Of a stretch of 64,000 bases of DNA, positions 45,591 through 54,104 are shown piece after piece. The notes beneath the pieces are model-generated. The model had not been told where the DNA came from. It worked only from the letters and a program-made list of their open reading frames with translations, and did no database searches. Each line of letters opens with the position of its first letter. Within the stretch, counting starts at the first letter, position 1. The stretch is from assembly GCF_008973825.1 (NCBI RefSeq), contig NZ_WCHR01000018.1, positions 212,369 through 276,368 on the forward strand. The letters run 5' to 3'. Source of the stretch: Gemmobacter serpentinus (GTDB lineage: Bacteria; Pseudomonadota; Alphaproteobacteria; Rhodobacterales; Rhodobacteraceae). The translations under genes were made by a program, and so were the position numbers.

Positions 45591-47519
45591 ATGACGACAC
45601 GCGACACGATGGAGCTGAAGGAAGACGGTATCCGCAGCCATTACGAGACGGCTTTGGGTCTGCTGACCGGCTTTGACCATGCGCCGCGCATTGCCACCGC
45701 TATTGCGCCGGTGGTTGAGGCGGAACGTTCGCCCGGCATCGGCGCACGGCCGCGCTTTCGGTCGACCATCCCGGGGATGGCGGCGCGCAGCACCGCCCGC
45801 CCCGGCGGCGTGCGGCTGATCGAGCGGATCGAAGGGCTGGGCGATGGGCTGGTGACGCCGCAGCAGGCAACCGCCCTTGGTGCGCTGCGCCGGGCGCTGG
45901 CGATTGCGCTGGCGATGGGGGACACCTTCGCGCAGGGCACCGCGCTAGCCGAGTTGAAACGCGCCAATCTGGAGGCCCGTCTGCCCGAGGTCCGGCGCGC
46001 CGATTTCTCGGCCCTGCTGGCTGCCGAGGCGTTGGTGGTCCTGCACAGCTTTGCCAACGCGCTGGCCTTTCTGTTGGCCCCGCATCTGGGCGAGGTGGTG
46101 GTGGAGATCGGCACGGTCGAGGAGGTGCTGACCGACAATGCCCCCCTCGCGCTGCAAGGTGCGCTATGGGAACTGGACCAGGATATCGCGGCGCATGGCC
46201 AGGATGATGCACGCCTGATCGCCACGCTTGCGGCCTTTGCCGAGGCATTGATGACCCGCGTGGCCGCGCGTGCCGAAAGCGCGCCCGCCACCGCGCCTTT
46301 TGCTGCCAGCAGCTGGCGGGTGGAGGCCGATGGGCTGACCCTTGCGGGCTTTACCCCGGCGCGGGTGGCCAAGGGTGCGGCCCTGACCATGCAGTTCAAG
46401 AAACCGACCGAGGTGATCGGCAACCATATCGCCAAATATCAGGCGATGCGGCTGGCCAAGATGCTGATGGCCTATGACTTCACCCGCAAGCTGAACCCCT
46501 TTGCGGAACTGGGCGGTTTCATCTTCACCTTCATGGGCGATGGCAAGCCCGGCACCGGCAAGACCACGCTGATCCAGATGATGGCGGGGTTGCTGAACGA
46601 TTACTGCACGGTCGCGGGCTATCCCTTCCGCTATCAGAATTTCTCGATTGACCAGATCGACAGCTATCAGGGCAAGTCGGGGCAGAATGCCAAGGCCTTC
46701 ATCACCCATATCATCGACCCGGCGGCGATTGCTTTTGGCACCATCGACGATATCGACCAGATCGCGGGCAAACGCGGCGACCGGCAATCGAGCGCGGGCC
46801 AGCAAGAGGTGACGGCGGTCTTCATGGAGGCCTTCGCGGGGGCCAATACCGTGGTGCGGGGCAATTGCACCTTCGGAATGTTCTCGAACTTCCCCGAAAA
46901 CGTCGATGATGCGCTGCGCCAGCGCGCGGGGGCGCGGTTCCTGGTCGACGGGCCGCAAAGCCGCGAGGATTACATCGACATCCTGTCGCTTCTGCTGGGG
47001 CGCAATCACCAGATCCCGCTGGGGGACCATGACCTGTTCGCCGCGCAAGAGATCAAGCGCGCGGTAGCCGCCAGTTTCGACCGCCATGCCCGGCCGCAGG
47101 AAGATGGTCTGGTCAAGGTGTTTGAACGGGTCACGGCCGATGTTGGGCCTCTGGACACGATCGCGAAGCTGGGCGGATACCTCAAGGCGATCCAGATGGC
47201 GGATGATCGCTTTACCGGCCGTGCCATCAAGAACATCACCGACGCGGTGAAGGTGCGGGCGATGGATTTCGAACTGCCGGACATATGGATGGAACAACCC
47301 GACCTGTTCCTGTTCCAGCCCTATGATCAGAAACTGGCGATGATCCGCGAGTTGATGACGCCGATCACCGTCGACATGGTGGTGCAGGAAATCAACCGCT
47401 ACGCCGATAGCGAGTTCCGCTATGCCGACAAATCCGACGAGGTCGCGATTGACGGGATGGTGCGCGATATGGGCCGGGCAGAGGAAGCCAAGCGCCGCTA
47501 CCTTGCGGGGCGCGGATGA
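45591..47519 (+). CDS. AAA+ ATPase, operon gene D
   Basis: 642 residues. A mostly helical N-terminal region of about 250 residues precedes a single AAA+ module. Walker A is GDGKPGTGKTTLIQMM (about residues 314-329), Walker B probably IAFGTIDDIDQ (about 379-389). A sensor/arginine region NFPENVDDALRQRAGARF (about 432-450) recalls the second region of homology of classical AAA proteins. The C-terminal part (about 470-642) is a helical lid with added sequence. No membrane helix, protease or nuclease domain. GCGAGG ribosome-binding site. The stop overlaps gene E. Presumably the energy source of the operon's machine. Confidence 0.85.
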   Translation: MTTRDTMELKEDGIRSHYETALGLLTGFDHAPRIATAIAPVVEAERSPGIGARPRFRSTIPGMAARSTARPGGVRLIERIEGLGDGLVTPQQATALGALRRALAIALAMGDTFAQGTALAELKRANLEARLPEVRRADFSALLAAEALVVLHSFANALAFLLAPHLGEVVVEIGTVEEVLTDNAPLALQGALWELDQDIAAHGQDDARLIATLAAFAEALMTRVAARAESAPATAPFAASSWRVEADGLTLAGFTPARVAKGAALTMQFKKPTEVIGNHIAKYQAMRLAKMLMAYDFTRKLNPFAELGGFIFTFMGDGKPGTGKTTLIQMMAGLLNDYCTVAGYPFRYQNFSIDQIDSYQGKSGQNAKAFITHIIDPAAIAFGTIDDIDQIAGKRGDRQSSAGQQEVTAVFMEAFAGANTVVRGNCTFGMFSNFPENVDDALRQRAGARFLVDGPQSREDYIDILSLLLGRNHQIPLGDHDLFAAQEIKRAVAASFDRHARPQEDGLVKVFERVTADVGPLDTIAKLGGYLKAIQMADDRFTGRAIKNITDAVKVRAMDFELPDIWMEQPDLFLFQPYDQKLAMIRELMTPITVDMVVQEINRYADSEFRYADKSDEVAIDGMVRDMGRAEEAKRRYLAGRG

Positions 47520-47866
47520 TCGGGCCAGAGGCGATCATCGGGCTTGTGGCCCTGACCGCCGGGGCGGGGGCCGGGCTGTTTGCCGGGTTTGCGCAATGGG
47601 GCTTCTGGCCAATCTTCGGCCTGATCCTTTTGGGCGGTGTTCTTGCCTTCTGGCTGGGCAGCGAGTTTGGCAGCGCCATGATGAGCGCCCATGCAAGCGC
47701 TGGAGAAACCGGGGTGGCGGCGTTCGTGCTGGGCGTCATTGGCGCGGTTCTGGGCACCGTCCTCGGCGCGGGCGCTGCGGTCATCGCGTGGATCCTGGGC
47801 TGCATCGGCGGGCTGATCTTCGGTCTGTGGCGCGTGAGCAGGGGGGCGGAAAAATGCGGCGGCTGA
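47516..47866 (+). CDS. glycine-rich membrane protein, operon gene E
   Basis: 116 residues with three to four hydrophobic segments (about 6-26, 28-48, 66-105). The last is a long Gly-zipper-like stretch (GVIGAVLGTVLGAGAA, then GCIGGLIFG), a pattern seen in helices that pack tightly into oligomers or pores. Short basic C-terminus. No family recognised. The ATG overlaps the AAA+ stop, and gene F begins inside it. Confidence 0.7.
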   Translation: MIGPEAIIGLVALTAGAGAGLFAGFAQWGFWPIFGLILLGGVLAFWLGSEFGSAMMSAHASAGETGVAAFVLGVIGAVLGTVLGAGAAVIAWILGCIGGLIFGLWRVSRGAEKCGG

Positions 47867-49197
47867 TCGAAAAGGGGCTGATGTTCGGCAATCTGATCGA
47901 GGTGTCGTCGCCCGCCTTGGTCGAACGCTATCGCCGCGCCATGCGGCAACTGACCGGCCGCGAGACGCAGTTGGCGGATTTCCATATCGACATTTCCGGC
48001 TATTCGCCCGAGATCGGTGACGAATTGGGCGATCCGCTTTACCTCAACCCCAATGGCTTCAACCGGCAATTTATCCTGTTGACCACGGCGCAGAAGACGG
48101 CGCCGCTGCTGAATATCAAATTCTCCACCTCGCGCGGCATCCTGCAGCAATTCATCGAGGCGAACGAGGCGCAGTTGTTTGCGCTGACCGCGCGCGATGC
48201 GGTGCTCGGGGAATTGGAGAACAGCGTCTTCGACACCTCGACGCCGGCACGGCTGTTCGACATTCGCCGCATCACCGTGCAGGCCGACACGACCGGGGCG
48301 CATGTGCGTGATGCGGGCAAGCTGGCCGGGCTGATCGACCGGTTCCGGCAAGAGCCCGATGGCTGGCGCGATGATGTGCTGATCGCGCAGATGATCGAGT
48401 TGGCGAAGAAAACCGGCGATGTCACCCGCGCGCCGATCCATCTGCCCGCCATGAGCTTTGAACAGCCGAATTTCTGGACCTCGCATTTCGGCGGCATCTA
48501 CATCTTTCGCGAGGCGCGCTTTCCCGGCGTGATCTGCGCAGGTGCCAAGGCGGCCCTTGGCCCGGTGCCGGTGGCCCCGGTAATGGATCTGGGCGATCGC
48601 AATGCCATTGCCGACTGGCTGGAGCGCAACCAGCTGGTCGAACCCATTGTGACCGCGCGTGGCACCGATGTGGCGGCGCTGTTGCGCCAGAAGATGGATT
48701 TCATTCTGGTCGATGCGGCAGATGCCTTGAACCTGGATCTGGGCCAGGCGACGCGGCCCGATCTGCGCAAGGTCGCGCATAAGCTGGGATCTGCGCTGCC
48801 CGAGGCGTTTCAGGGGTTGGCGGCGCTGCTGCGATGGGTCGAAGGGGCGGGGGATTGGCCGCGCCTGACATCGGAACATCCGGCCTATTTCTATACGCTG
48901 CGGGCGCGACCGGGGCGGGACCGCGATCTGGTGAACATGCTGCTGGCCGATCTGGCACCATTGGATGTGCGGCAGATGTTCATCACCCATAAAGAACTGT
49001 TCTATGCCAGCTATCTGGGCTGGTCGGATCGCAAGCGCCAATATGTCGCCGATTTTCTGGAGCGCGAATACATCGTGGACAAGCAGGGTGCGCGTGCGGC
49101 CCTGTTCGGACCGGAACCGGGGATGGAGGAGCCGCCGCGCGCAGCCCCCGCCGATCCGATCCGCGCGGTTGGACCATGGGGAGCCCTGAGACGATGA
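47854..49197 (+). CDS. soluble protein of unknown function, operon gene F
   Basis: 447 residues, no signal peptide or membrane helix, a mixed alpha/beta protein. Conserved-looking pieces: LIEKGLMFGNLIEVSSP at the start, FNRQFILLTTAQ, FGGIYIFREARFPG and FITHKELFYASYLGWSDRKR near the end. The Pro-rich last 30 residues look disordered. I recall similar proteins as uncharacterised in Rhodobacterales but assign no family number. ATG at 47854 after GGGGGGCGG, overlapping gene E; the stop overlaps gene G (ATGA). Confidence 0.72.
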   Translation: MRRLIEKGLMFGNLIEVSSPALVERYRRAMRQLTGRETQLADFHIDISGYSPEIGDELGDPLYLNPNGFNRQFILLTTAQKTAPLLNIKFSTSRGILQQFIEANEAQLFALTARDAVLGELENSVFDTSTPARLFDIRRITVQADTTGAHVRDAGKLAGLIDRFRQEPDGWRDDVLIAQMIELAKKTGDVTRAPIHLPAMSFEQPNFWTSHFGGIYIFREARFPGVICAGAKAALGPVPVAPVMDLGDRNAIADWLERNQLVEPIVTARGTDVAALLRQKMDFILVDAADALNLDLGQATRPDLRKVAHKLGSALPEAFQGLAALLRWVEGAGDWPRLTSEHPAYFYTLRARPGRDRDLVNMLLADLAPLDVRQMFITHKELFYASYLGWSDRKRQYVADFLEREYIVDKQGARAALFGPEPGMEEPPRAAPADPIRAVGPWGALRR

Positions 49198-49460
49198 TCG
49201 CAATCTTGCGGGCCTGGGCCCTCGCCTTCGTGATCCTGACGGTGTTCTACTGGCTGCTCAGGATCTTCTTCCGCTCCACCCGTCGGGAAAAGCTGGAAAA
49301 ACGCTTTGCCGCGCGCGGGATGGAGGGTGACCGCGACGCTTGGGTCGAGGCGCAGATGAAGGATTACAATCGCAGCCTGCGTGTGCGCTTGTTATGGCTG
49401 GTCTATATCCTGCCCATGGCGGGCATCGGGATTACCATCTATCTGGTGAACCACAATTGA
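49194..49460 (+). CDS. small two-TM protein, operon gene G
   Basis: 88 residues: helix 1 (about 2-24), a charged cytosolic-looking loop (STRREKLEKRFAARG, DAWVEAQMKDYNRSLR) and helix 2 (about 66-86). The ATG at 49194 overlaps gene F's stop; an upstream ATG at 49176 is possible. Fifteen nt separate it from gene H. Similar short proteins have, as far as I recall, been loosely labelled efflux-pump related without support; no transporter motif is visible. Confidence 0.68.
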   Translation: MIAILRAWALAFVILTVFYWLLRIFFRSTRREKLEKRFAARGMEGDRDAWVEAQMKDYNRSLRVRLLWLVYILPMAGIGITIYLVNHN

Positions 49461-49475
49461 AGGAGTGCCAGTGGC

Positions 49476-50129
49476 ATGTGGACTTATATCAAATGGGGCT
49501 TCCGCCTGACGATCTTTGCCATCGTCGCGGCCTTCCTGCATTACACCCTGCCGCATCGCGACGTGGTGCGGATCACCGGCACCTATAACCGCCTGACCGA
49601 AGTCGGCGCGAATGCGATGTTCTATGCCTCGCCCGACAGCGGCACCACGACCTCCACGGTGGATCGCCGCGATATCCGCTTTATCGAGGCGGTGTTTCCC
49701 AGCGGCAAGGTCATGGTCTATCGCAATGAGGATACCGGCTGGATCTGGCCGCCCTATTTCAAATATGACAGCTCCAACCTGCAGGCAGAGGCGACCAATC
49801 TGGTTTCGCCGAAGGAAAAACCGGAATGGGTGGCGGTCACGCATTACGGCTGGCGTCTGCCGATCTTCTCGATTTACCCGAATGCGGTGAAGGTGCGCCC
49901 GGTCGAAGGCCCGGATGTCACGTTGATCCCGTGGGTCAATATCGTGGTTCTCGCCCTTCTTGGGCTGGTCTGGCTGATGCTGTGGCGGATGTGGGTGCAG
50001 TTCAAGGAACGCATGATCGAACCGGCGGTCGATGATCTGAACAGCAAGCTGGATGAACTGGATGCCAGTGCAGACGCCGCGAAGGCGCGGGCGCACGGCT
50101 TCTGGTCCCGGCTGTTCGGACGCAAGTGA
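49476..50129 (+). CDS. DUF1523-family membrane protein, operon gene H
   Basis: 217 residues. TM helix 1 (about 8-25), a region of about 125 residues probably outside the cytoplasm (YTLPHRDVVRITGTYNR, MVYRNEDTGWIWPPYFKYD, WVAVTHYGWRLPIFSIYPN), TM helix 2 (about 151-172), then a cytosolic coiled-coil tail. The NEDTGW-WPPYFK-D and HYGWR...FPNA-like pieces identify DUF1523 (recognised from memory, moderate certainty). AAGGAG ribosome-binding site. Last gene of the operon, followed by a strong terminator. Likely the membrane-spanning contact of the complex. Confidence 0.82.
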   Translation: MWTYIKWGFRLTIFAIVAAFLHYTLPHRDVVRITGTYNRLTEVGANAMFYASPDSGTTTSTVDRRDIRFIEAVFPSGKVMVYRNEDTGWIWPPYFKYDSSNLQAEATNLVSPKEKPEWVAVTHYGWRLPIFSIYPNAVKVRPVEGPDVTLIPWVNIVVLALLGLVWLMLWRMWVQFKERMIEPAVDDLNSKLDELDASADAAKARAHGFWSRLFGRK

Positions 50130-50137
50130 CATCGCAA

Positions 50138-50163
50138 AAAAGGTGCCCGGAAGGGCACCTTTT
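50138..50163. terminator. bidirectional terminator between the eight-gene operon and nagA
   Basis: AAAAGGTGCCC, loop GGAA, GGGCACCTTTT (about 50138-50163), with an A-run before and a T-run after, so it can act on both strands. The nagA stop codon starts at its right edge. Confidence 0.92.
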
Positions 50164-51299
50164 CATGTGGGGGCGATGTGCCAGCCTGCGCCGGACCAAT
50201 ATCCTGACAGGCCGAAATCTGTATCCAGCAACACCAATTCGGCCGCGCGGCCGGGGGCAATATGGCCAAAGCGATCCTCGACCCCGATCACGCGGGCGGG
50301 GATGCGGCTGGCCATGGCAAGGGCGCGTTCGGGGGAGATGCCAACCTTGGTCACCAGATTGCCGATGGCTTGGGGCAGGGTCAGATCGGCCCCGGCCAGC
50401 GTGCCGTCCTCCAGCGACAGGCGACCATCCCGACGCAGCACACGCCGTCCGTGCAGGGTCATTTCTGTCAGGTCGGTGCCTGCGAATGACATGCAATCGG
50501 TCACCAGAAACACGCCATCCACCCGCGCGGTCAGCGCAAGCCGCATCGTCGCCGGATGGACATGGATGCCATCGGCAATCAGGCCCGCCGCCGCATCCGC
50601 CGTCAGCACTGCACCGGCAAGGCCGGGTTCGCGATTGCCGATCTGGCTCATGGCGTTGAACAGATGCGTGGCACAGCGCGCGCCCGCGGCAAAGGCGGCC
50701 TGCGCGGTGTCGAAACTGCAATCGCTATGGCCAAGGCTGACCACGGCGCCCGCGCGGGTCAGCGTCGCGATCTGATCCGGCGTCGCACTTTCCGGGGCAA
50801 GCGTCACCAGCAATGCGGGCAGGCGGGTCGCGGCATCGCATAGGCGGGCCAGATCCTCTGCCTCCATCGGGCGGATCAGGGCCGGATCATGCGCGCCCTT
50901 GCGGCGCGGATCGAGATGCGGACCTTCCAGATGCAGGCCAAGAAAGCCCGGCGTGCCGATGGCCGCCACCCCGGCCGCAATCACCCGCGCGGTTGCCTCT
51001 GCGGTGTCGGTGATCAGTGTCGGCAACACGCCCGCCGTGCCAAGGCCCCGATGGGCGGCACAGACGGTTGCCAGATCGGCAGCCGTTGTGGTGGCCCCGA
51101 CCAGATGCCCGCCGCCGCCATTGACCTGCAGGTCTAGGAAGGCGGGGGCAAGCAGCCCGGTCAGGTGCTGCGCAGCTTTCGGTGCCTGATCCGCCGGGAT
51201 AAGGCCTGCAATCACAGTCCCCTCGATCACCAGCGCGCGATCCGAATGGATCATCTGCCCGTCAAAGATCCGCGCGCCGGTCAGCACATGACGCGTCAT
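50163..51299 (-). CDS. nagA: N-acetylglucosamine-6-phosphate deacetylase
   Basis: 378-residue amidohydrolase converting GlcNAc-6-P to GlcN-6-P and acetate. Landmarks: FLDLQVNGGGG, LGLHLEGPHLDPRRKGAHD (metal-binding Glu), VVSLGHSDCSF and THLFNAMSQ (His ligands), VTDCMSFAGTD (catalytic Asp). ATG at 51299 overlaps the stop of the SIS gene by one base. Last gene of the minus-strand amino-sugar operon. Confidence 0.95.
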   Translation of the reverse strand: MTRHVLTGARIFDGQMIHSDRALVIEGTVIAGLIPADQAPKAAQHLTGLLAPAFLDLQVNGGGGHLVGATTTAADLATVCAAHRGLGTAGVLPTLITDTAEATARVIAAGVAAIGTPGFLGLHLEGPHLDPRRKGAHDPALIRPMEAEDLARLCDAATRLPALLVTLAPESATPDQIATLTRAGAVVSLGHSDCSFDTAQAAFAAGARCATHLFNAMSQIGNREPGLAGAVLTADAAAGLIADGIHVHPATMRLALTARVDGVFLVTDCMSFAGTDLTEMTLHGRRVLRRDGRLSLEDGTLAGADLTLPQAIGNLVTKVGISPERALAMASRIPARVIGVEDRFGHIAPGRAAELVLLDTDFGLSGYWSGAGWHIAPT

Positions 51300-52324
51300 C
51301 ACACCGTCTCCGTCACCTTGCGCAGATGCGGCGGGGTATCAGGATCAAAGCCGCGACGGCGCGCGAGCTTTTCGATAAAGGCGTAGAAGCCCGCCATCAT
51401 CACCAGCGGTGCCACGATCGGGTGCAGCCCTTCGACCGAGGGCAGACGGGTTGCCCCGTCGATATCGGCCCCGGTCACAAAGACATCGGCCCCTTGCGCG
51501 GCCAGCCGGGCGGCGGTGGCACATAGCTGCGGCAGGGCCGCGTCTTCGACGCCAAGCGCCAGAACCGGGAATCCTGCCTGCACGATGGCCGCAGGCCCGT
51601 GCAGCACTTCGGCGGCGCTATAGGCCTCGGCATGGATGCCGCAGGTTTCCTTGAACTTCAACGCGGCCTCGTTGGCGGCGGCAAAGCCCGGACCCCGCCC
51701 CAGAACGAAGGCCGAATTGGCCCGCGACAGTCGGGCCGACAGCGGCTCCCAATCCAGTGCCACGGCCTTGGCAAAGGCTTCGGGCAGGGCGGTGACGGCG
51801 CGGCGCAGGCCCTCGTCTTCGCGCCATTCCGCCAGCAATGCGAGGCCTGCCAGCACGCTGTTGATATAGGTCTTGGTCGCGGCGACGCTTTTTTCCTCGC
51901 CCGCCTGCAAGGGCAGGCAATGCGCCGAGGCCTGCGCCATCGGGCTGTCGGCAAAGTTGGTGATCGCGATGGTCAACGCGCCGCCTTCGCCCGCGCTGCG
52001 CATCATCTCCACGATATCGGGGCTGCGGCCCGATTGCGAAATGCCGATGCAAGCGGCACCCTTCAGACGCAGCGGCCGATGGTAGATCGAGGCGATGGAG
52101 GGACCGACGGATGCGACAGGCAATCCGGCCTCCAGTTCGATCGCGTATTTCAGATAGGTCGCCGCATGGTCAGAGGATCCGCGTGCCACGCTGGCAAAAA
52201 GCTCCGGATCCTTGCGGCGCAGGGCAGCAGCGGCGGCGACCACGGCGATGCGCGAGCGATCCAGAAAACGGGCCGCAGCCTCGGGGATTTCGGCCACTTC
52301 GCGGGCCATATGGCTTTCACTCAT
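51299..52324 (-). CDS. SIS-domain glucosamine-6-phosphate deaminase (NagB-II type)
   Basis: 341 residues with two sugar-isomerase (SIS) domains resembling the isomerase half of GlmS without the glutaminase domain. Phosphosugar loops: VARGSSDHAATYLKYAIE and GISQSGRSPDIVEMM in the first, LGRGPGFAAANEAALKFKE in the second, and the Glu-bearing EAYSAAEVLHGP. Proteins of this type next to nagA act as the alternative deaminase (GlcN-6-P to fructose-6-P and ammonia). Start ATG 52324 overlaps the GntR stop. Confidence 0.88.
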   Translation of the reverse strand: MSESHMAREVAEIPEAAARFLDRSRIAVVAAAAALRRKDPELFASVARGSSDHAATYLKYAIELEAGLPVASVGPSIASIYHRPLRLKGAACIGISQSGRSPDIVEMMRSAGEGGALTIAITNFADSPMAQASAHCLPLQAGEEKSVAATKTYINSVLAGLALLAEWREDEGLRRAVTALPEAFAKAVALDWEPLSARLSRANSAFVLGRGPGFAAANEAALKFKETCGIHAEAYSAAEVLHGPAAIVQAGFPVLALGVEDAALPQLCATAARLAAQGADVFVTGADIDGATRLPSVEGLHPIVAPLVMMAGFYAFIEKLARRRGFDPDTPPHLRKVTETV

Positions 52325-53091
52325 TCTGTAATCCTCTCGCCATCGGGCGCAAGTTTCAGTTCCACGGCAAAGTCATAGGCATCGCCGCGATAAAGCGACC
52401 GGGTGAATTCCACCACCCTGCCGCTGGGCAGGTAGGAGACCCGTTCGATCCGAAGGCCCGCGACGCCGGGCGCCACCTCCAGCAATTCTGCGTCGCGCGC
52501 GCCAAGATTGGCGGCGGAGATGCGCTGCACCGCGCGCACGGGCCGGCAGTCGCGTTGTTCCAGCACGGCATAAAGCGATCCGGTCACCTGATCGGGATCG
52601 GGCAGGATCGGCCCCGGCAGCGAGGCGCGTTCAATCGCCAGCGGCACCCCGTCGGATGAGCGGACCCGTTCCAGCCGTGCCACGCGGTCGCCCGCGCCAA
52701 GGCCAAGCGCCATCACCTCTTCGGGGCTGGGGGCGTGCAGCCCGCGCGCGATCCAGCGGCTTTGCACATCGCGCCCGCGCCGGGCCATATCCTCGGTGAA
52801 GGAGGTCAGGAGTGACAGCGCCTGTTCCAGACGTTCCACCCTTGGGGCGACAAAGGTGCCAGAGCCGCGCCGTTGCACCAACTGCCCAGAAGCGACCAGC
52901 GCCTCGACCCCTTTGCGAACGGTGACGCGCGACAACCCGGTCAGCGCCGCCATTTCGCGTTCAGGCGGCAGGCTGTCGCCGGGCTTCAGCCGCCCCGAGG
53001 CGATGGCCTCGGCGATGCGGCGATGCAATTGCAGATAAAGCGGCCCGGCACCGTTATCCTCAAAGGCGGAGGCTGCGAACAGATCTTCCAT
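52321..53091 (-). CDS. GntR/UTRA-family regulator of amino-sugar use (NagR/DasR-like)
   Basis: 256 residues. N-terminal GntR winged helix (PLYLQLHRRIAEAI, LPPEREMAALTGLSRVTVRKG, QRRGSGTFVAPR) and a C-terminal UTRA domain (about 95-250) that binds a phosphosugar in the NagR/DasR group, typically GlcN-6-P or GlcNAc-6-P. Overlaps both neighbours (kinase stop, deaminase start). Likely operators are the dre-like sites at 53960 and 54057, giving autoregulation and control of the divergent operon. Confidence 0.88.
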   Translation of the reverse strand: MEDLFAASAFEDNGAGPLYLQLHRRIAEAIASGRLKPGDSLPPEREMAALTGLSRVTVRKGVEALVASGQLVQRRGSGTFVAPRVERLEQALSLLTSFTEDMARRGRDVQSRWIARGLHAPSPEEVMALGLGAGDRVARLERVRSSDGVPLAIERASLPGPILPDPDQVTGSLYAVLEQRDCRPVRAVQRISAANLGARDAELLEVAPGVAGLRIERVSYLPSGRVVEFTRSLYRGDAYDFAVELKLAPDGERITE

Positions 53092-53945
53092 CAGGCTCTT
53101 TCCTCCGTCCGGCCCAGCTCAATCGCCAGCCGCAAGGCACCGTCCAGCCCGTTGCCCTGCGGCATCTGCACCGGCCAACGCCCGGCCAGCCGCGCGCCGT
53201 AGCGCGTGCCAAGCCCGCCCAGAAACACCACTGGCAGCGGCCCTTGCCGTTGCAGATGGTCGATCATCCCGGCCAGTTCCTCGGCTGCGCTGTCAAAGAT
53301 CGTCAGGGCGGCGGGATCGTCGCTGCCCGTAATGCGTGGCGCAAATTCGGCGAACTGGGCGGGTCGGGCATCTTTCGCAAAGCGGATCACGCCTTCGATG
53401 CCACCCAACTCGACCAGCAGCTCGGCCAGAAGGGGTGTCATGGGCACAAATCCGTCCTCGGCCCGCAGCGCGCGCGCCAGCAAGGTCCGGCCCAGAACCG
53501 CGCCGCTGCCCTCATCCCCCAGCAGGAAGCCGCGGCCGCCGAACTGCTGCACATGGCCCGCACGACAGGTGGTCAGCACCGATCCGGTGCCAATAGCCGC
53601 GACGATCCCGTCCCCATCGCCAAGCGCACCTTTGGTCGCGGTGATCGCATCGGTCACGATGCGCAAACGTGCGAAAGGCAGGCTGTCAGCCAAAGCGCGC
53701 GCCGCGGCGGTGACATTGGCCCCCGCCAGACCCAGCACCGCGACCATGTCATGCGGCGCGGAATCAAGGCCGGCGGTCCGTCGGGCCTGTTCGGTTGCTG
53801 CCAGAATGTTGTCGCGTGTGGCGGCCAGATCGGTGTTCACATTGGCAGGCCCTGCCATCCCGGTGCCGAGGATTCGGCCAGAGCCATCGGCCAGAGCCGC
53901 GCGGCATCCGGTGCCGCCACCGTCGATTCCCAGAAAAATGGCCAT
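53091..53945 (-). CDS. BadF/BadG-type N-acetylglucosamine kinase (possibly GlcNAc/MurNAc kinase)
   Basis: 284-residue sugar kinase of the ASKHA fold. Phosphate-1 motif IFLGIDGGGTGCRAAL, catalytic region IVTDAITATKGALG, AIGTGSVLTT (phosphate-2), GFLLGDEGSGAVLG and FLGGLGTRYG. First gene of the minus-strand operon; GAGGGG precedes the ATG. BadF-type kinases include GlcNAc kinases and the clostridial MurK, which phosphorylates both GlcNAc and MurNAc. The presence of both nagA and murQ here fits dual specificity (inference). Confidence 0.85.
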   Translation of the reverse strand: MAIFLGIDGGGTGCRAALADGSGRILGTGMAGPANVNTDLAATRDNILAATEQARRTAGLDSAPHDMVAVLGLAGANVTAAARALADSLPFARLRIVTDAITATKGALGDGDGIVAAIGTGSVLTTCRAGHVQQFGGRGFLLGDEGSGAVLGRTLLARALRAEDGFVPMTPLLAELLVELGGIEGVIRFAKDARPAQFAEFAPRITGSDDPAALTIFDSAAEELAGMIDHLQRQGPLPVVFLGGLGTRYGARLAGRWPVQMPQGNGLDGALRLAIELGRTEERA

Positions 53946-54104
53946 GATATCCCCTCGTGACTGGTATCATACCAAAAGAATACCAAATGTGAAGATGCTT
54001 CTGTGATTTGCTGTTTATTCTGGATTTTTAGGGCAATTGAACAAGAGGCTTTACAATTGGTATTGGTTTGGCATTATTGGGTGTAGGCATGAGGGGGGAA
54101 TCGC
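53946..54104. promoter_or_regulatory. divergent promoter with dre-like GntR operators
   Basis: ACTGGTATCATACCAA at 53960-53975 contains the perfect palindrome TGGTATCATACCA, closely resembling NagR/DasR (dre) sites. A half-site AATACCA follows at 53979-53985, and ATTGGTATTGGTTTGG lies at about 54057-54072. TTTACA near 54050 with ATTATT 17 nt later could be the murQ promoter, with the second operator inside it. The first operator lies just ahead of the kinase start, within its leader or promoter. Confidence 0.75.

Noticed and set aside
43101..50129. Phage-defence island interpretation of the AAA+ operon
   Set aside because: No nuclease, toxin, reverse transcriptase or integrase; composition matches neighbours, and it is flanked by core genes, so defence is not the leading idea.
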